From JAEMQF01 sp963791595 (GTDB lineage: Bacteria > Pseudomonadota > Gammaproteobacteria > Burkholderiales > Burkholderiaceae_C), in the NCBI GenBank assembly GCA_963791595.1, contig CAWBTF010000004.1, positions 67,919 to 131,918 of the forward strand: 64,000 nucleotides of DNA, in the 5' to 3' direction. Shown piece by piece: positions 1-7,638 of this stretch; the first letter of the stretch is position 1, and each line of letters starts with the position of its first letter. The notes under the pieces are model-generated. The model made no database searches and had not been told where the DNA came from. It saw nothing but the letters and a program-made list of their open reading frames with translations. A program made the position numbers and the translations under genes.

Positions 1-12
1 CAGCGCAGGGGA

Positions 13-31
13 CCCCTCGCGAAGCGAGGGG
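13..31. terminator. hairpin downstream of gpmA
   Basis: An 8-bp perfect stem (CCCCTCGC / GCGAGGGG) closes on a GAA triloop, about 100 bases past the gpmA stop on the minus strand. There is no T-run on either side, so it is either a factor-assisted terminator or a copy of the GC-rich palindromic repeats seen elsewhere in the window. Confidence 0.35.
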
Positions 32-134
32 CAAGACGTCCGGGCCGACGGCCGGCTACCCCGCGTCGAGCGTCGCGCGGATGTATGCAGTCAACACGCA
101 TCGATTGGCGCACGCGGCCAATCGACGAAAACGA

Positions 135-878
135 TCAAGCCTTCCCCTGACCCGCCACAGCCCGCGCCGCCGCAGCAGCAGCCTCAGCATCACCAAGGTA
201 ATAGCTCTTGATCGGCAGCAACTGCGCATCCAGCTCGTACACCAGCGGAATCCCATTCGGAATGTTCAACCCGACGATCTCGGCATCGCCCACGCCGTCG
301 AGGTACTTCACGAGCGCGCGCAAGCTGTTGCCGTGCGCGGCGATGACGATGCGCTGGCCGCTGCGAATCGCCGGTGCGAGGGTAGAGTCCCAGTACGGCA
401 GCACGCGCGCGACCGTGTCTTTCAGGCACTCCGTCAGCGGCACCGGATTGGCGGGCAGGCGCGCATAACGCGGGTCGCTGCGTTCGCAGCGCGGGTCGTT
501 CGCTTCCAGCGCCGGCGGCGGGATGTCGTAGCTGCGGCGCCAGGCGAGCACTTGTGCGTCGCCATACTTGCGCGCGGTCTCGGCCTTGTTCAGGCCTTGC
601 AACGCGCCGTAGTGGCGCTCGTTGAGTTGCCAGGCGTTGACCACGGGCAGCCAGGTGCGATCTAACTCGTCGAGCGCGTGCCACAGCGTCCAGATCGCGC
701 GCTTGAGCACCGAGGTGTAGGCCACGTCGAATTCGTAGCCTTCGTCTTTGAGCAGGCGCCCGGATTCGCGCGCTTGTGCCACGCCGGTGGGCGTGAGCGG
801 CACGTCGGTCCAGCCGGTGAAGCGGTTTTCCAGGTTCCAGGTCGACTCACCGTGGCGGATCAGGACGAGTTTGTGCAT
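135..878 (-). CDS. gpmA: 2,3-bisphosphoglycerate-dependent phosphoglycerate mutase
   Basis: Interconverts 3- and 2-phosphoglycerate in cytoplasmic glycolysis and gluconeogenesis, using a phosphohistidine primed by 2,3-bisphosphoglycerate. The 247-residue protein has the family's usual length of about 250. The RHGES motif carries the phosphorylated His9, the NERHYG block lies at 86-91 with the acid/base Glu87, and the second catalytic His182 sits in AAHGNS. The C-terminal tail is Ala-rich, as is common for GpmA. The gene is read away from the rhodanese-grxC-secB run, and the interval between them (879-991) must hold both promoters. The identification is firm. Confidence 0.97.
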   Translation of the reverse strand: MHKLVLIRHGESTWNLENRFTGWTDVPLTPTGVAQARESGRLLKDEGYEFDVAYTSVLKRAIWTLWHALDELDRTWLPVVNAWQLNERHYGALQGLNKAETARKYGDAQVLAWRRSYDIPPPALEANDPRCERSDPRYARLPANPVPLTECLKDTVARVLPYWDSTLAPAIRSGQRIVIAAHGNSLRALVKYLDGVGDAEIVGLNIPNGIPLVYELDAQLLPIKSYYLGDAEAAAAAARAVAGQGKA

Positions 879-955
879 GGCGTGGGTGCGGCGCGCAAAG
901 TCTCTCGGGGGGTGAGGGCTATCGCGCTCGGCGGCGAGGGCAGGGGCGCGAATTC

Positions 956-961
956 TATAAT
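956..961 (+). promoter_or_regulatory. -10 element of the rhodanese-grxC-secB run
   Basis: A perfect TATAAT lies 30 bases before the TTG start of the rhodanese gene, in an otherwise very GC-rich interval. No good -35 hexamer is visible 16-18 bases upstream. Assignment as a sigma-70 -10 box is inference from match and position. Confidence 0.45.
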
Positions 962-991
962 CCGCCGCTTCGCGCTTCCTGGGTCCGCCGC

Positions 992-1417
992 TTGAACTCC
1001 TTCGGTCAATTCGTCATCGAGAACTGGGTCCTGTTCCTGGCGGCTATTTCTTCGGGCGCGATGTTACTGTGGCCCATGGTCAACAAAAACGCCGGTGGGG
1101 CGACGAAGGTGTCTCCCACTGAAGCGGTGCAGCTCATCAACCGCGAGAAGGCGGTATTGATCGACGTGAGCGAAAGCGCCGAATTCGCTGCCGGCCATGT
1201 GGCGGGCGCGAAGAACGTGCCGCTCGCATCGCTCGAGGCGAGCAACGACCTGCCGAAGAACAAGACGCTGCCGCTGGTGGTGGTGTGCCCCACCGGTGCG
1301 CGCGCGTCGCGCGCGGTGGGAACCTTGAAGAAGCGCGGCTTCGAGAAGACGCGCGTATTGGCCGGCGGTTTGCGCGCGTGGCGCGAGGCGAACCTGCCGG
1401 TCGAAAAATCTGCCTGA
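992..1417 (+). CDS. membrane-anchored rhodanese-like sulfurtransferase
   Basis: A single rhodanese domain follows one N-terminal membrane segment (about residues 10-30). The presumed active-site Cys99 lies in VVCPTGARAS, the expected loop of single-domain rhodaneses, and the domain ends with GGLRAW, typical of the family. At 141 residues it matches the YibN-like proteins commonly found before grxC and secB. The start is a TTG just inside the transcript predicted from the -10 at 956. No downstream in-frame ATG would keep the whole membrane segment. It probably handles persulfide sulfur at the inner membrane; the physiological substrate is unknown. Confidence 0.85.
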   Translation: MNSFGQFVIENWVLFLAAISSGAMLLWPMVNKNAGGATKVSPTEAVQLINREKAVLIDVSESAEFAAGHVAGAKNVPLASLEASNDLPKNKTLPLVVVCPTGARASRAVGTLKKRGFEKTRVLAGGLRAWREANLPVEKSA

Positions 1418-1431
1418 GGAACCTGCGAGCG

Positions 1432-1710
1432 ATGAGCGCGACGATGCAACCTGTCAAGATGTACACGACTGAAGTCTGCCCATTCTGCGTGCGCGCGAAA
1501 GCGCTGCTCAAGCAGCGCGGTGTGGAGAAGATCGATGAGATTCGCATCGATCTGGATGCGCAGCAGCGCCAGGCGATGATGGAAACGACGGGCCGGCGCA
1601 CCGTGCCGCAAATCTTCATCGGCGACACCCATGTGGGTGGCTGCGACGACTTGATCGACCTGGATCGAAGCGGTGGATTGATGCCGTTGCTGGCCGGCAC
1701 GGCGGCCTGA
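1432..1710 (+). CDS. grxC: glutaredoxin 3 (GrxC)
   Basis: A 92-residue dithiol glutaredoxin that reduces protein and glutathione mixed disulfides in the cytoplasm. The active site CPFC is Cys16-Cys19, followed by the TVPQIFI cis-proline strand and the GGCDDL glutathione-binding turn. The start at 1432 is preceded by GAGGA about 11 bases upstream. An ATG four codons later is an alternative, and the longer open frame upstream lies inside the rhodanese gene. It follows the rhodanese by 14 bases and precedes secB, a conserved betaproteobacterial order. Confidence 0.95.
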   Translation: MSATMQPVKMYTTEVCPFCVRAKALLKQRGVEKIDEIRIDLDAQQRQAMMETTGRRTVPQIFIGDTHVGGCDDLIDLDRSGGLMPLLAGTAA

Positions 1711-1850
1711 TACACCCTCAAGCGAGCGGCCGCGGAGCCGTATAGCGCCATCTTCCGATCACGCGAAGCGGCGCATAATTCGCGACCTTCCGAGCCCGCG
1801 CCGACCCACTGCGCGGGCCAATCATCGCCCCAACCGACCCGAGAATTCGC

Positions 1851-2321
1851 ATGGCCGACGACAACAAGAACCCGGTGTTCCAGATCCAGCGCCTGTACCT
1901 GAAGGACTTGTCGCTCGAGCAGCCCAATTCACCGAAGATCTTGCTGGAGCAGGCCGCGCCGCAGGTCGACATCAATCTGGCGCTGGGTGCCGAGCCGATT
2001 GCCGAGGGCATCTATGAAGTGACGGTAACCGCGACGGTGACGACCAAGATCGCCGACAAGGTGCTGTTCCTGGTGGAGGCCAAACAGGCCGGCATCTTCG
2101 AGATTCGCAACATTCCTGCCGAGCAGGTGCAGCAGATCGTCGGCATCGCGTGCCCGGGCATCGTCTACCCGTACTTGCGCGCCATCGTCTCCGACGTCTG
2201 CACGCGCGCCGGCTTCCCACCGGTGCTGCTGACGGAAGTGAACTTCCAGGCGATGTTCGAGGCGCAGCGCGCGCAGGCCGCGGCGGGCAACGGGCCCGAC
2301 ACCACCCAGATCGCTCACTGA
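1851..2321 (+). CDS. secB: protein-export chaperone SecB
   Basis: Cytoplasmic homotetrameric chaperone that keeps preproteins unfolded and hands them to SecA. The 156-residue protein shows the family start FQIQRLYLKDLSLEQPNSP and the conserved C-terminal half with CPGIVYPYLR followed by PPVLLTEVNF. The acidic surface strand and the Gln/Ala-rich tail are as expected. The 140-base gap after grxC contains a CATAAT at 1774-1779 that could be a separate -10 box, so secB may have its own promoter. gpsA follows closely, as in many proteobacteria. Confidence 0.97.
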   Translation: MADDNKNPVFQIQRLYLKDLSLEQPNSPKILLEQAAPQVDINLALGAEPIAEGIYEVTVTATVTTKIADKVLFLVEAKQAGIFEIRNIPAEQVQQIVGIACPGIVYPYLRAIVSDVCTRAGFPPVLLTEVNFQAMFEAQRAQAAAGNGPDTTQIAH

Positions 2322-2355
2322 GCGCGGCGATGCCGGCGCGGCGGTGGGGCGCGCG

Positions 2356-3339
2356 ATGAGTCTCACGATCCTCGGCGCGGGCGCTTGGGGAACGGCGCTG
2401 TCGGTCAGCGCATGCGCAAGAGTGCCCACTGTGCTGTGGGCCCGAGATGCGCAACAGGGGGCGCTGATGGCTTCGCAGCGCCGAAATGAGCGCTACCTCG
2501 ATGGCATCGAACTGCCGCCGGCACTGCAAATCAGCTCGGACTTCGACGCCGCGTTGGCGCACGCGCGCGATGGCCTGATCGTGATCGCAACGCCGATGTC
2601 GGCGCTGGAAGACATGCTGCGCCGTCTGCCCGGTGGCAGCGGCCCGGTGATGTGGCTGTGCAAGGGCTTTCAAGAGGGCAGCGGCAGGCTCGGCCATGAA
2701 GTGGCGTCGGCCGTTGCGCCGCACCTGAGTGTGGGCGTGCTGTCCGGCCCGAGCTTCGCGCTCGAAGTCGCGCGCGGCCAGCCGACCGCGCTGGTGGCGG
2801 CGAGCGTGCACGAGCCGGTGTGCGACATGGCGGTCAAGCTGCTGCACAGCGACGTGCTGCGCATCTACACGTCGAGCGATGCGGTGGGCGTCGAGGTCGG
2901 CGGCGCGGTGAAGAATGTGCTGGCGATTGCCACCGGCATCGCCGACGGCCTGGGCCTGGGCCAGAACGCGCGCGCCGCGCTCATCACGCGCGGCCTGGCC
3001 GAGATCACGCGGCTCGGCCAGGCGCTGGGCGCACGCGCCGAGACTTTCACTGGCTTGAGCGGCTTGGGTGACCTGGTGCTCACCGCGACCGGCGACCTGT
3101 CGCGCAACCGCAAGGTCGGTTTGTTGCTCGCGCAAGGCCTCAAGTTGCCGGAAATTCTGAATAGCCTGGGCCACGTGGCCGAGGGTGTGTACAGCGCGGC
3201 GATGGTGCTGCAACGCGCCAGCGCGCATGGTGTCGATATGCCGATCACGCAGGCGGTGGTGGCGGTGCTGGTGGGCCGGCTCACGCCGCGCGCAGCGGTC
3301 GAGCGGCTGATGGGGCGCGAGGCGCGGGCTGAGACTTGA
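2356..3339 (+). CDS. gpsA: NAD(P)H-dependent glycerol-3-phosphate dehydrogenase
   Basis: Reduces dihydroxyacetone phosphate to sn-glycerol-3-phosphate for phospholipid synthesis. The 327-residue protein opens with the nucleotide-binding GAGAWGTAL at residues 7-15. It has CKGF with Lys103, GPSFA at 131-135, and the catalytic Lys186 in GGAVKNVLAIA. The C-terminal helical domain GLSGLGDLVLT is also conserved. The ATG at 2356 places the Rossmann motif at the usual distance; a GTG 12 bases upstream is less likely. It lies 34 bases after secB and is probably co-transcribed. Confidence 0.97.
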   Translation: MSLTILGAGAWGTALSVSACARVPTVLWARDAQQGALMASQRRNERYLDGIELPPALQISSDFDAALAHARDGLIVIATPMSALEDMLRRLPGGSGPVMWLCKGFQEGSGRLGHEVASAVAPHLSVGVLSGPSFALEVARGQPTALVAASVHEPVCDMAVKLLHSDVLRIYTSSDAVGVEVGGAVKNVLAIATGIADGLGLGQNARAALITRGLAEITRLGQALGARAETFTGLSGLGDLVLTATGDLSRNRKVGLLLAQGLKLPEILNSLGHVAEGVYSAAMVLQRASAHGVDMPITQAVVAVLVGRLTPRAAVERLMGREARAET

Positions 3340-3396
3340 CCGGTGAGTTGATTCGTCGCGAGACGAGGCGCTGTTCAAGGGCGCGTTCGGATGACC

Positions 3397-3888
3397 TCAT
3401 GCCCCGCCGAGATAACCCACTTGCCGCCACGCCTCGAACACGGCCACGGCCACCGCGTTGCTCAGGTTGAGGCTGCGCTGGCCTGGGCGAAGCGGTAGGC
3501 GCAGGCAATGGCTTGGCGCGAATGCGGCGCGCACCGTGTCGGGCAGGCCGGCGGTTTCGGAGCCGAAGACCAGCCAGTCGCCGGGCTGCCAGGCTTGTTC
3601 GTCCAGGCGCCGGGTCGCGCGCGTCGTGAAGGCGAACATGCGCCGTGGCGTGGCAGGATCGCCGGGGGCAGCGGCTTGCGTCGCGAGGAGAAAGTCAGCC
3701 CATGAAGCGTGGCGCTGCACGCTCGCGTACTCGTGGTAGTCCAGCCCGGCGCGCTTGAGCTGGCGATCGTCCATCGTGAAGCCGAGCGGCTCGATCAGGT
3801 GCAGGTTGCAGCCTGTGTTGGCCGCGAGCCGGATCACGTTGCCGGTGTTGGGCGGGATTTCGGGGTGCACGAGCACGATGTTGAACAT
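3397..3888 (-). CDS. trmL: tRNA (cytidine(34)-2'-O)-methyltransferase TrmL
   Basis: SPOUT-family enzyme that 2'-O-methylates the wobble position of two tRNA-Leu species. At 163 residues it is the normal TrmL length. All three SPOUT motifs are present: PNTGNVIRLAANTG near residues 13-26, LVFGSETAGLP, and the C-terminal RLPLRPGQRSLNLSNAVAV that forms the knotted SAM site. The start at 3888 begins MFNIVLVHPEIPP, as in homologues; the upstream extension of the frame overlaps comF and is not real. It follows comF by 11 bases on the same strand and converges with gpsA. Confidence 0.95.
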   Translation of the reverse strand: MFNIVLVHPEIPPNTGNVIRLAANTGCNLHLIEPLGFTMDDRQLKRAGLDYHEYASVQRHASWADFLLATQAAAPGDPATPRRMFAFTTRATRRLDEQAWQPGDWLVFGSETAGLPDTVRAAFAPSHCLRLPLRPGQRSLNLSNAVAVAVFEAWRQVGYLGGA

Positions 3889-3899
3889 GGCGGGCCGAC

Positions 3900-4619
3900 T
3901 CAACGGTCGGGAGCGGGCGTGCGCGCCAGAGCCCACACCTGCACGCTGGCCGCGCCCGCCTGGAGCAGGGTGCGGGTGATTTCCGCGGCGGTGGCGCCGG
4001 TGGTCACCACATCGTCGACCAGCGCGAGCGTCTTGCCGCGCAGCTCGGCCGCGCACAGCGGTTCGACGGCGAAGGCGCCGCGCACGTTCGCGGCTCGCGC
4101 ATCGGGCGGCAGGGCGAGTTGATGCGGTGTGTCTGCGGTCCGCAGCAGCAGCCGCGGGTCGCTCGGGCAACCGAGTCCGGCGCCGATCGCTCGGGAGATT
4201 TCCCAAGCCTGGTTGAAGCCACGCTCGCGCAGGCGCTTCTCGCTCAAGGGCACCGGCAGCAGCAGCTCAGGCAGCGCAACGCCCGATGCACGAACGGCTT
4301 CGAGCAATTGCCGGGCGAGGGCCGGAACCAGATCGAGCGCGGAGTTGAACTTGAAGCTCGCGATCACGCCGCTCCACGGCGGCGCGTAATCGAAGGCGAC
4401 CACGCTGCGCTCGTACGGCGGCGGATCGATCAGGCACGCGCCGCAGAGCCGCGTCGCGGCCGGCGCTTCGATCGCACAGCGCGCGCAGCGCGTGGTGGGC
4501 GGTGCCCAGCGCCGCATGCAGTCGGCGCAGATGCGTTGCTCGCCCCAGGCGTGGCAGAGCGCGCACAGGCTCGGCAGCCAGGGTCGGCGCGCGGGAGTCA
4601 GAAGCTGCTTGAACAACAC
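3900..4619 (-). CDS. comF: ComF family protein (amidophosphoribosyltransferase-like)
   Basis: ComF/GntX-type protein linked to DNA uptake in naturally competent bacteria. The 239-residue protein has an N-terminal zinc region with four Cys pairs (C19/C22, C31/C34, C45/C48, C59/C62). A phosphoribosyltransferase domain follows, with the PRPP loop VDDVVTTGAT at 201-210. The RERGFNQ block near 131-138 is the family signature. It is divergent from the methyltransferase at 4641 with only 21 bases between start codons, and is likely in one transcript with trmL. The exact function of ComF remains unsettled. Confidence 0.92.
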   Translation of the reverse strand: MLFKQLLTPARRPWLPSLCALCHAWGEQRICADCMRRWAPPTTRCARCAIEAPAATRLCGACLIDPPPYERSVVAFDYAPPWSGVIASFKFNSALDLVPALARQLLEAVRASGVALPELLLPVPLSEKRLRERGFNQAWEISRAIGAGLGCPSDPRLLLRTADTPHQLALPPDARAANVRGAFAVEPLCAAELRGKTLALVDDVVTTGATAAEITRTLLQAGAASVQVWALARTPAPDR

Positions 4620-4624
4620 GGCTC

Positions 4625-4632
4625 AATATACT
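4625..4632. promoter_or_regulatory. shared -10 region between comF and the methyltransferase
   Basis: The 21 bases between the two divergent start codons contain AATATACT, which reads TATACT on the plus strand and TATATT on the minus strand. Either hexamer would place a transcription start close to the respective start codon, so both messages could be nearly leaderless. No -35 hexamer was identified with confidence. Confidence 0.35.
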
Positions 4633-4640
4633 GCCCGTGC

Positions 4641-5633
4641 ATGGCGCGCCACTTATCCCAGGCTCAACCGCGGCGAGCCCTCGACGCCGCCGCCATCGGC
4701 GCCGTGTTGCGCCGCGCGGCGCGCGCCGACCCGCCTTGGCTGCACTTCGAGGTCGCCCGGCGCATGGGCGAGCGGCTGTCGGTGATTCGCCTGCAACCCG
4801 CGTGGCTGATCGATTGGTGGGGCTTCACGGGGGCGGGTGCAGCGGCGCTCGTTGCGGCATATCCGAAGGCGCGCCGCATCGTCGTCGAGCCGACGCTTGA
4901 ATTGGCCGAGCGCAGCCGCGCTGCCTCACAGAGTCCTTGGTGGAGCGCGCAACGTTGGCGCAGCGCGGGCGTGGAGGTGATTCTCGACGTTGACGACGCG
5001 CCGGGTTTGCTGATCTCGCGGAACCCGCGAGACCTGCCCCATCCCCCGAATCCGTCGAGCGTGCCGAATCTGCCCGAAGGCGCACCGCTGATCTGGTCGA
5101 ACATGATGCTGCACGCCCATGCCGACCCGCCGGCGCTGTTCGCGCGTTGGCATCGCCTGCTGCAGACCGACGGTTTCGTGATGTTCTCGTGCCTCGGCCC
5201 GGGCACGCTCGTGGAGTTGCGCCGGCTCTACGCGCGACTCGGTTGGCCGACTCCCATGGCGGAGTTCGTCGACATGCACGACCTGGGCGACATGCTCGTG
5301 CAAGCCGGGTTTGCCGATCCGGTGCTCGACCAGGAGACCTTGACGCTGCACTGGGCCAGCGCGCAAGACCTGTTGGCCGAGTTGCGCAGCCTGGGTGCGA
5401 ACGCGGCACCGGCACGCTTCGCGGGCTTGCGCACGCCGCGCTGGCGCGAACGGCTGCTGCGCGAGCTCGAATCGCTGGCCGGGCCCGACGGCCGCTTGCG
5501 ACTGAGCTTCGAGGTCGCGTATGGCCACGCGTTCAAGGCGCCACCGCGCCTTCGCGCCGATGCGCCCACGACGGTGTCGCTCGCCGACATGCGAGCGATG
5601 GTGCGCTCGCGCAACACTGCGGGCAAGACCTGA
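4641..5633 (+). CDS. BioC-like SAM-dependent methyltransferase
   Basis: A 330-residue protein of the class-I methyltransferase type seen next to comF in many Burkholderiales. The central part resembles BioC: SNMMLHAHADPPALFARWHRLL, then FMFSCLGPGTL-like residues (VMFSCLGPGTLVELR), then FVDMHDLGDMLVQAGF. The usual glycine-rich motif I is weak; the segment WWGFTGAGAAAL occupies its place. BioC methylates malonyl-ACP in biotin synthesis, but no other biotin gene is nearby, so the substrate is left open. The ATG at 4641 is chosen because the frame upstream overlaps comF. Confidence 0.75.
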   Translation: MARHLSQAQPRRALDAAAIGAVLRRAARADPPWLHFEVARRMGERLSVIRLQPAWLIDWWGFTGAGAAALVAAYPKARRIVVEPTLELAERSRAASQSPWWSAQRWRSAGVEVILDVDDAPGLLISRNPRDLPHPPNPSSVPNLPEGAPLIWSNMMLHAHADPPALFARWHRLLQTDGFVMFSCLGPGTLVELRRLYARLGWPTPMAEFVDMHDLGDMLVQAGFADPVLDQETLTLHWASAQDLLAELRSLGANAAPARFAGLRTPRWRERLLRELESLAGPDGRLRLSFEVAYGHAFKAPPRLRADAPTTVSLADMRAMVRSRNTAGKT

Positions 5634-5794
5634 GGCAAGTGCGGAATGGAGCGCGCAAGACTGTGGGCTAAAATGCGCCGCTTTTCGAGGCCGGTCGGCC
5701 CGCAATGAGCTGGCCGCAAAGTTTTGCGCAGCTCGAATGTCGTCCGATCGTGCTGCGGGACTCACCCTTCGATTTCCTCTCCACCGACCGCGAA

Positions 5795-6361
5795 ATGGCA
5801 CCCACTCTTTCCGCGCAGTTCATCGGCCGCCCCAGCGCGCCGCACGGGTTGCGCTTTGGACAAGAGTCGAGCGCCGCGCCAGGGGCGCAGCAGGAATGGA
5901 GCGTGCGCTGGCAGCTCAAGCGCAACTGTTCACTCGCGCCGCGCCAACTCCTGCTGTGCTACCTGGGCCTGTGCCTGTTGTCGCTGGCCATTGGCGCTGG
6001 CTTCTGGTCGGCCGGCGCGGTGATGGTGCTGCCCTTTGCCGGTGTGGAGTTGCTCGCGGTGGGCTTGGCGGTGTTCGTCTACGCGCGGCACGCGGCGGAC
6101 AATGAATCGATACGCCTCGCGCCAGGGCGCCTGATCGTCGAATACGCGTTCGGCCAGCGCATCGAGCGCGTCGAGTTCACGCCGGCATGGGTGCGCGTCG
6201 AGCCCGAACACGGCGACCGTTCGCTGATCGAGCTGTCGGGCCAGGGGCGCAAGATTTCCGTGGGGCGCTTCGTGCGCCCCGAGTTGCGGCGCGAGCTCGC
6301 CGACGAATTGCGCTGGGCGCTGCGCCGCTGGAGCAACGGCGCGGGCAGCCCTGCGGTTTGA
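5795..6361 (+). CDS. DUF2244 family integral membrane protein
   Basis: A 188-residue protein of the DUF2244 family, which typically sits just before cytochrome oxidase genes in Burkholderiales. A hydrophobic hairpin at roughly residues 47-90 (CYLGLCLLSLAIGAGFW, then a second membrane stretch ending FVYARHAADNE) precedes a soluble domain. That domain contains VRVEPEHG and a C-terminal helix ELADELRWALRRW. The start is uncertain: an ATG at 5705 would add 30 residues, and neither ATG has a clear Shine-Dalgarno. A TAAAAT at 5669-5674 could be its -10 box. The function is unknown; an oxidase-related role is inferred from position. Confidence 0.8.
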   Translation: MAPTLSAQFIGRPSAPHGLRFGQESSAAPGAQQEWSVRWQLKRNCSLAPRQLLLCYLGLCLLSLAIGAGFWSAGAVMVLPFAGVELLAVGLAVFVYARHAADNESIRLAPGRLIVEYAFGQRIERVEFTPAWVRVEPEHGDRSLIELSGQGRKISVGRFVRPELRRELADELRWALRRWSNGAGSPAV

Positions 6362-6411
6362 GCACGGTTTGAGACAAGACTTGGCCCACGAATCCTAGAA
6401 ATATTCAAGAG

Positions 6412-7593
6412 ATGACAACGATGAATTCGATCCGAACCCTCTGGAGCAAGCTCGGGCAACTGAGCCTGCTGCTTGGCGCGCTGCTCGCCACGACTGCCGC
6501 GCTGGCGGTGAAAGACCTGCCGGGCGGCCCGGCGGTGAACCAGCTCGACCTGCATCCGCCGGTGACGCAGATCGCCGCGGACCAGCGCACGCTGCACAAC
6601 TTCATGATGATCCTGTGCACGGTGATCTTCGTGCTGGTGTTCGGCGTGATGTTCTATTCGATCTTCAAGCACCGCCGCTCCAAGGGCGCGAAGGCGGCCA
6701 ACTTCCACGAAAGCGTGAAAGTGGAAATCGCCTGGACCGTGGTGCCGTTCATCATCGTGATCTTCATGGCGCTGCCGGCGACGAAAACAGTGGTCGCGAT
6801 GAAAGACACGAGTTCGGCCGACCTGACCGTGAAGGCGACCGGCTCGCAGTGGAAGTGGGGCTACGACTATCTGAAAGGCGAGGGCGAAGGCATCGCTTTC
6901 CTCTCCACGCTCGACACGGCGCAGCGCCAGATGTCGAATACGGGCAAACCTTCGGGCGACGACTACCTGCTCAAGGTCGACAACCCGCTCGTCGTTCCGG
7001 TGGACCAGAAGGTTCGGGTGATCCTGACCGCGACCGACGTGATCCACGCCTTCATGGTGCCCTCGTTCGGCATCAAGCAAGACGCGATTCCCGGCTTCGT
7101 GCGCGACACCTGGTTTCGCGCCACCAAGACCGGCGACTACTATGGCCAGTGCGCCGAGCTGTGCGGCAAGGAGCACGCCTACATGCCGATCCACGTGAAG
7201 GTCCTGGCGAAGGCCGAATACAGCGCCTGGGTCGACGCGCAAAAGAAGAAGATGGCAGCCTCCGCCGACGACCCGAACAAGACCTGGGCGGTCGAAGAGC
7301 TGGTGGCGCGCGGCGAGAAGGTCTACGCCGCCAACTGCTCGGTGTGCCACCAGCCCACCGGCAAGGGCCTGGGCCCGTTCAAGCCGCTCGACGGCTCGCC
7401 GATCGTGCTCGACGCCGACAAGAACAAGCAGATCGCCGCGGTGCTGAACGGCCTGAAAGACGGCGCGATGCCCGCCTGGAAGCAGCTCAGCGACACCGAG
7501 CTCGCCGCGGTCATCACGTATACCAAGAACACCTGGTCGAACAAGACGGGCCAGGCGGTGCAGCCGGCGGACGTGTTGGCCGCCCGCAAGTAA
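6412..7593 (+). CDS. coxB: cytochrome c oxidase subunit II with fused cytochrome c domain
   Basis: Accepts electrons at the dinuclear CuA centre and passes them to subunit I. A signal peptide covers residues 1-33 and two membrane helices lie near 62-83 and 107-127. The CuA ligands are His212, Cys247, Glu249 (backbone), Cys251, His255 and Met258. A C-terminal class-I cytochrome c domain follows, with CSVCH at 309-313 and a candidate axial Met353 in DGAMPAW. This fusion makes the enzyme a caa3-type oxidase. The total of 393 residues fits. It starts the structural operon; an ATG three codons in is an alternative start. Confidence 0.97.
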   Translation: MTTMNSIRTLWSKLGQLSLLLGALLATTAALAVKDLPGGPAVNQLDLHPPVTQIAADQRTLHNFMMILCTVIFVLVFGVMFYSIFKHRRSKGAKAANFHESVKVEIAWTVVPFIIVIFMALPATKTVVAMKDTSSADLTVKATGSQWKWGYDYLKGEGEGIAFLSTLDTAQRQMSNTGKPSGDDYLLKVDNPLVVPVDQKVRVILTATDVIHAFMVPSFGIKQDAIPGFVRDTWFRATKTGDYYGQCAELCGKEHAYMPIHVKVLAKAEYSAWVDAQKKKMAASADDPNKTWAVEELVARGEKVYAANCSVCHQPTGKGLGPFKPLDGSPIVLDADKNKQIAAVLNGLKDGAMPAWKQLSDTELAAVITYTKNTWSNKTGQAVQPADVLAARK

Positions 7594-7638
7594 TCGCAGC
7601 CATACCAAGTTACCAAGTACCGAGACCCAGGAACAGAC

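Noticed and set aside
13..31. Classical rho-independent terminator after gpmA
   Set aside because: The stem is strong but no T-run follows on either strand, so it is reported only as a hairpin of uncertain role.
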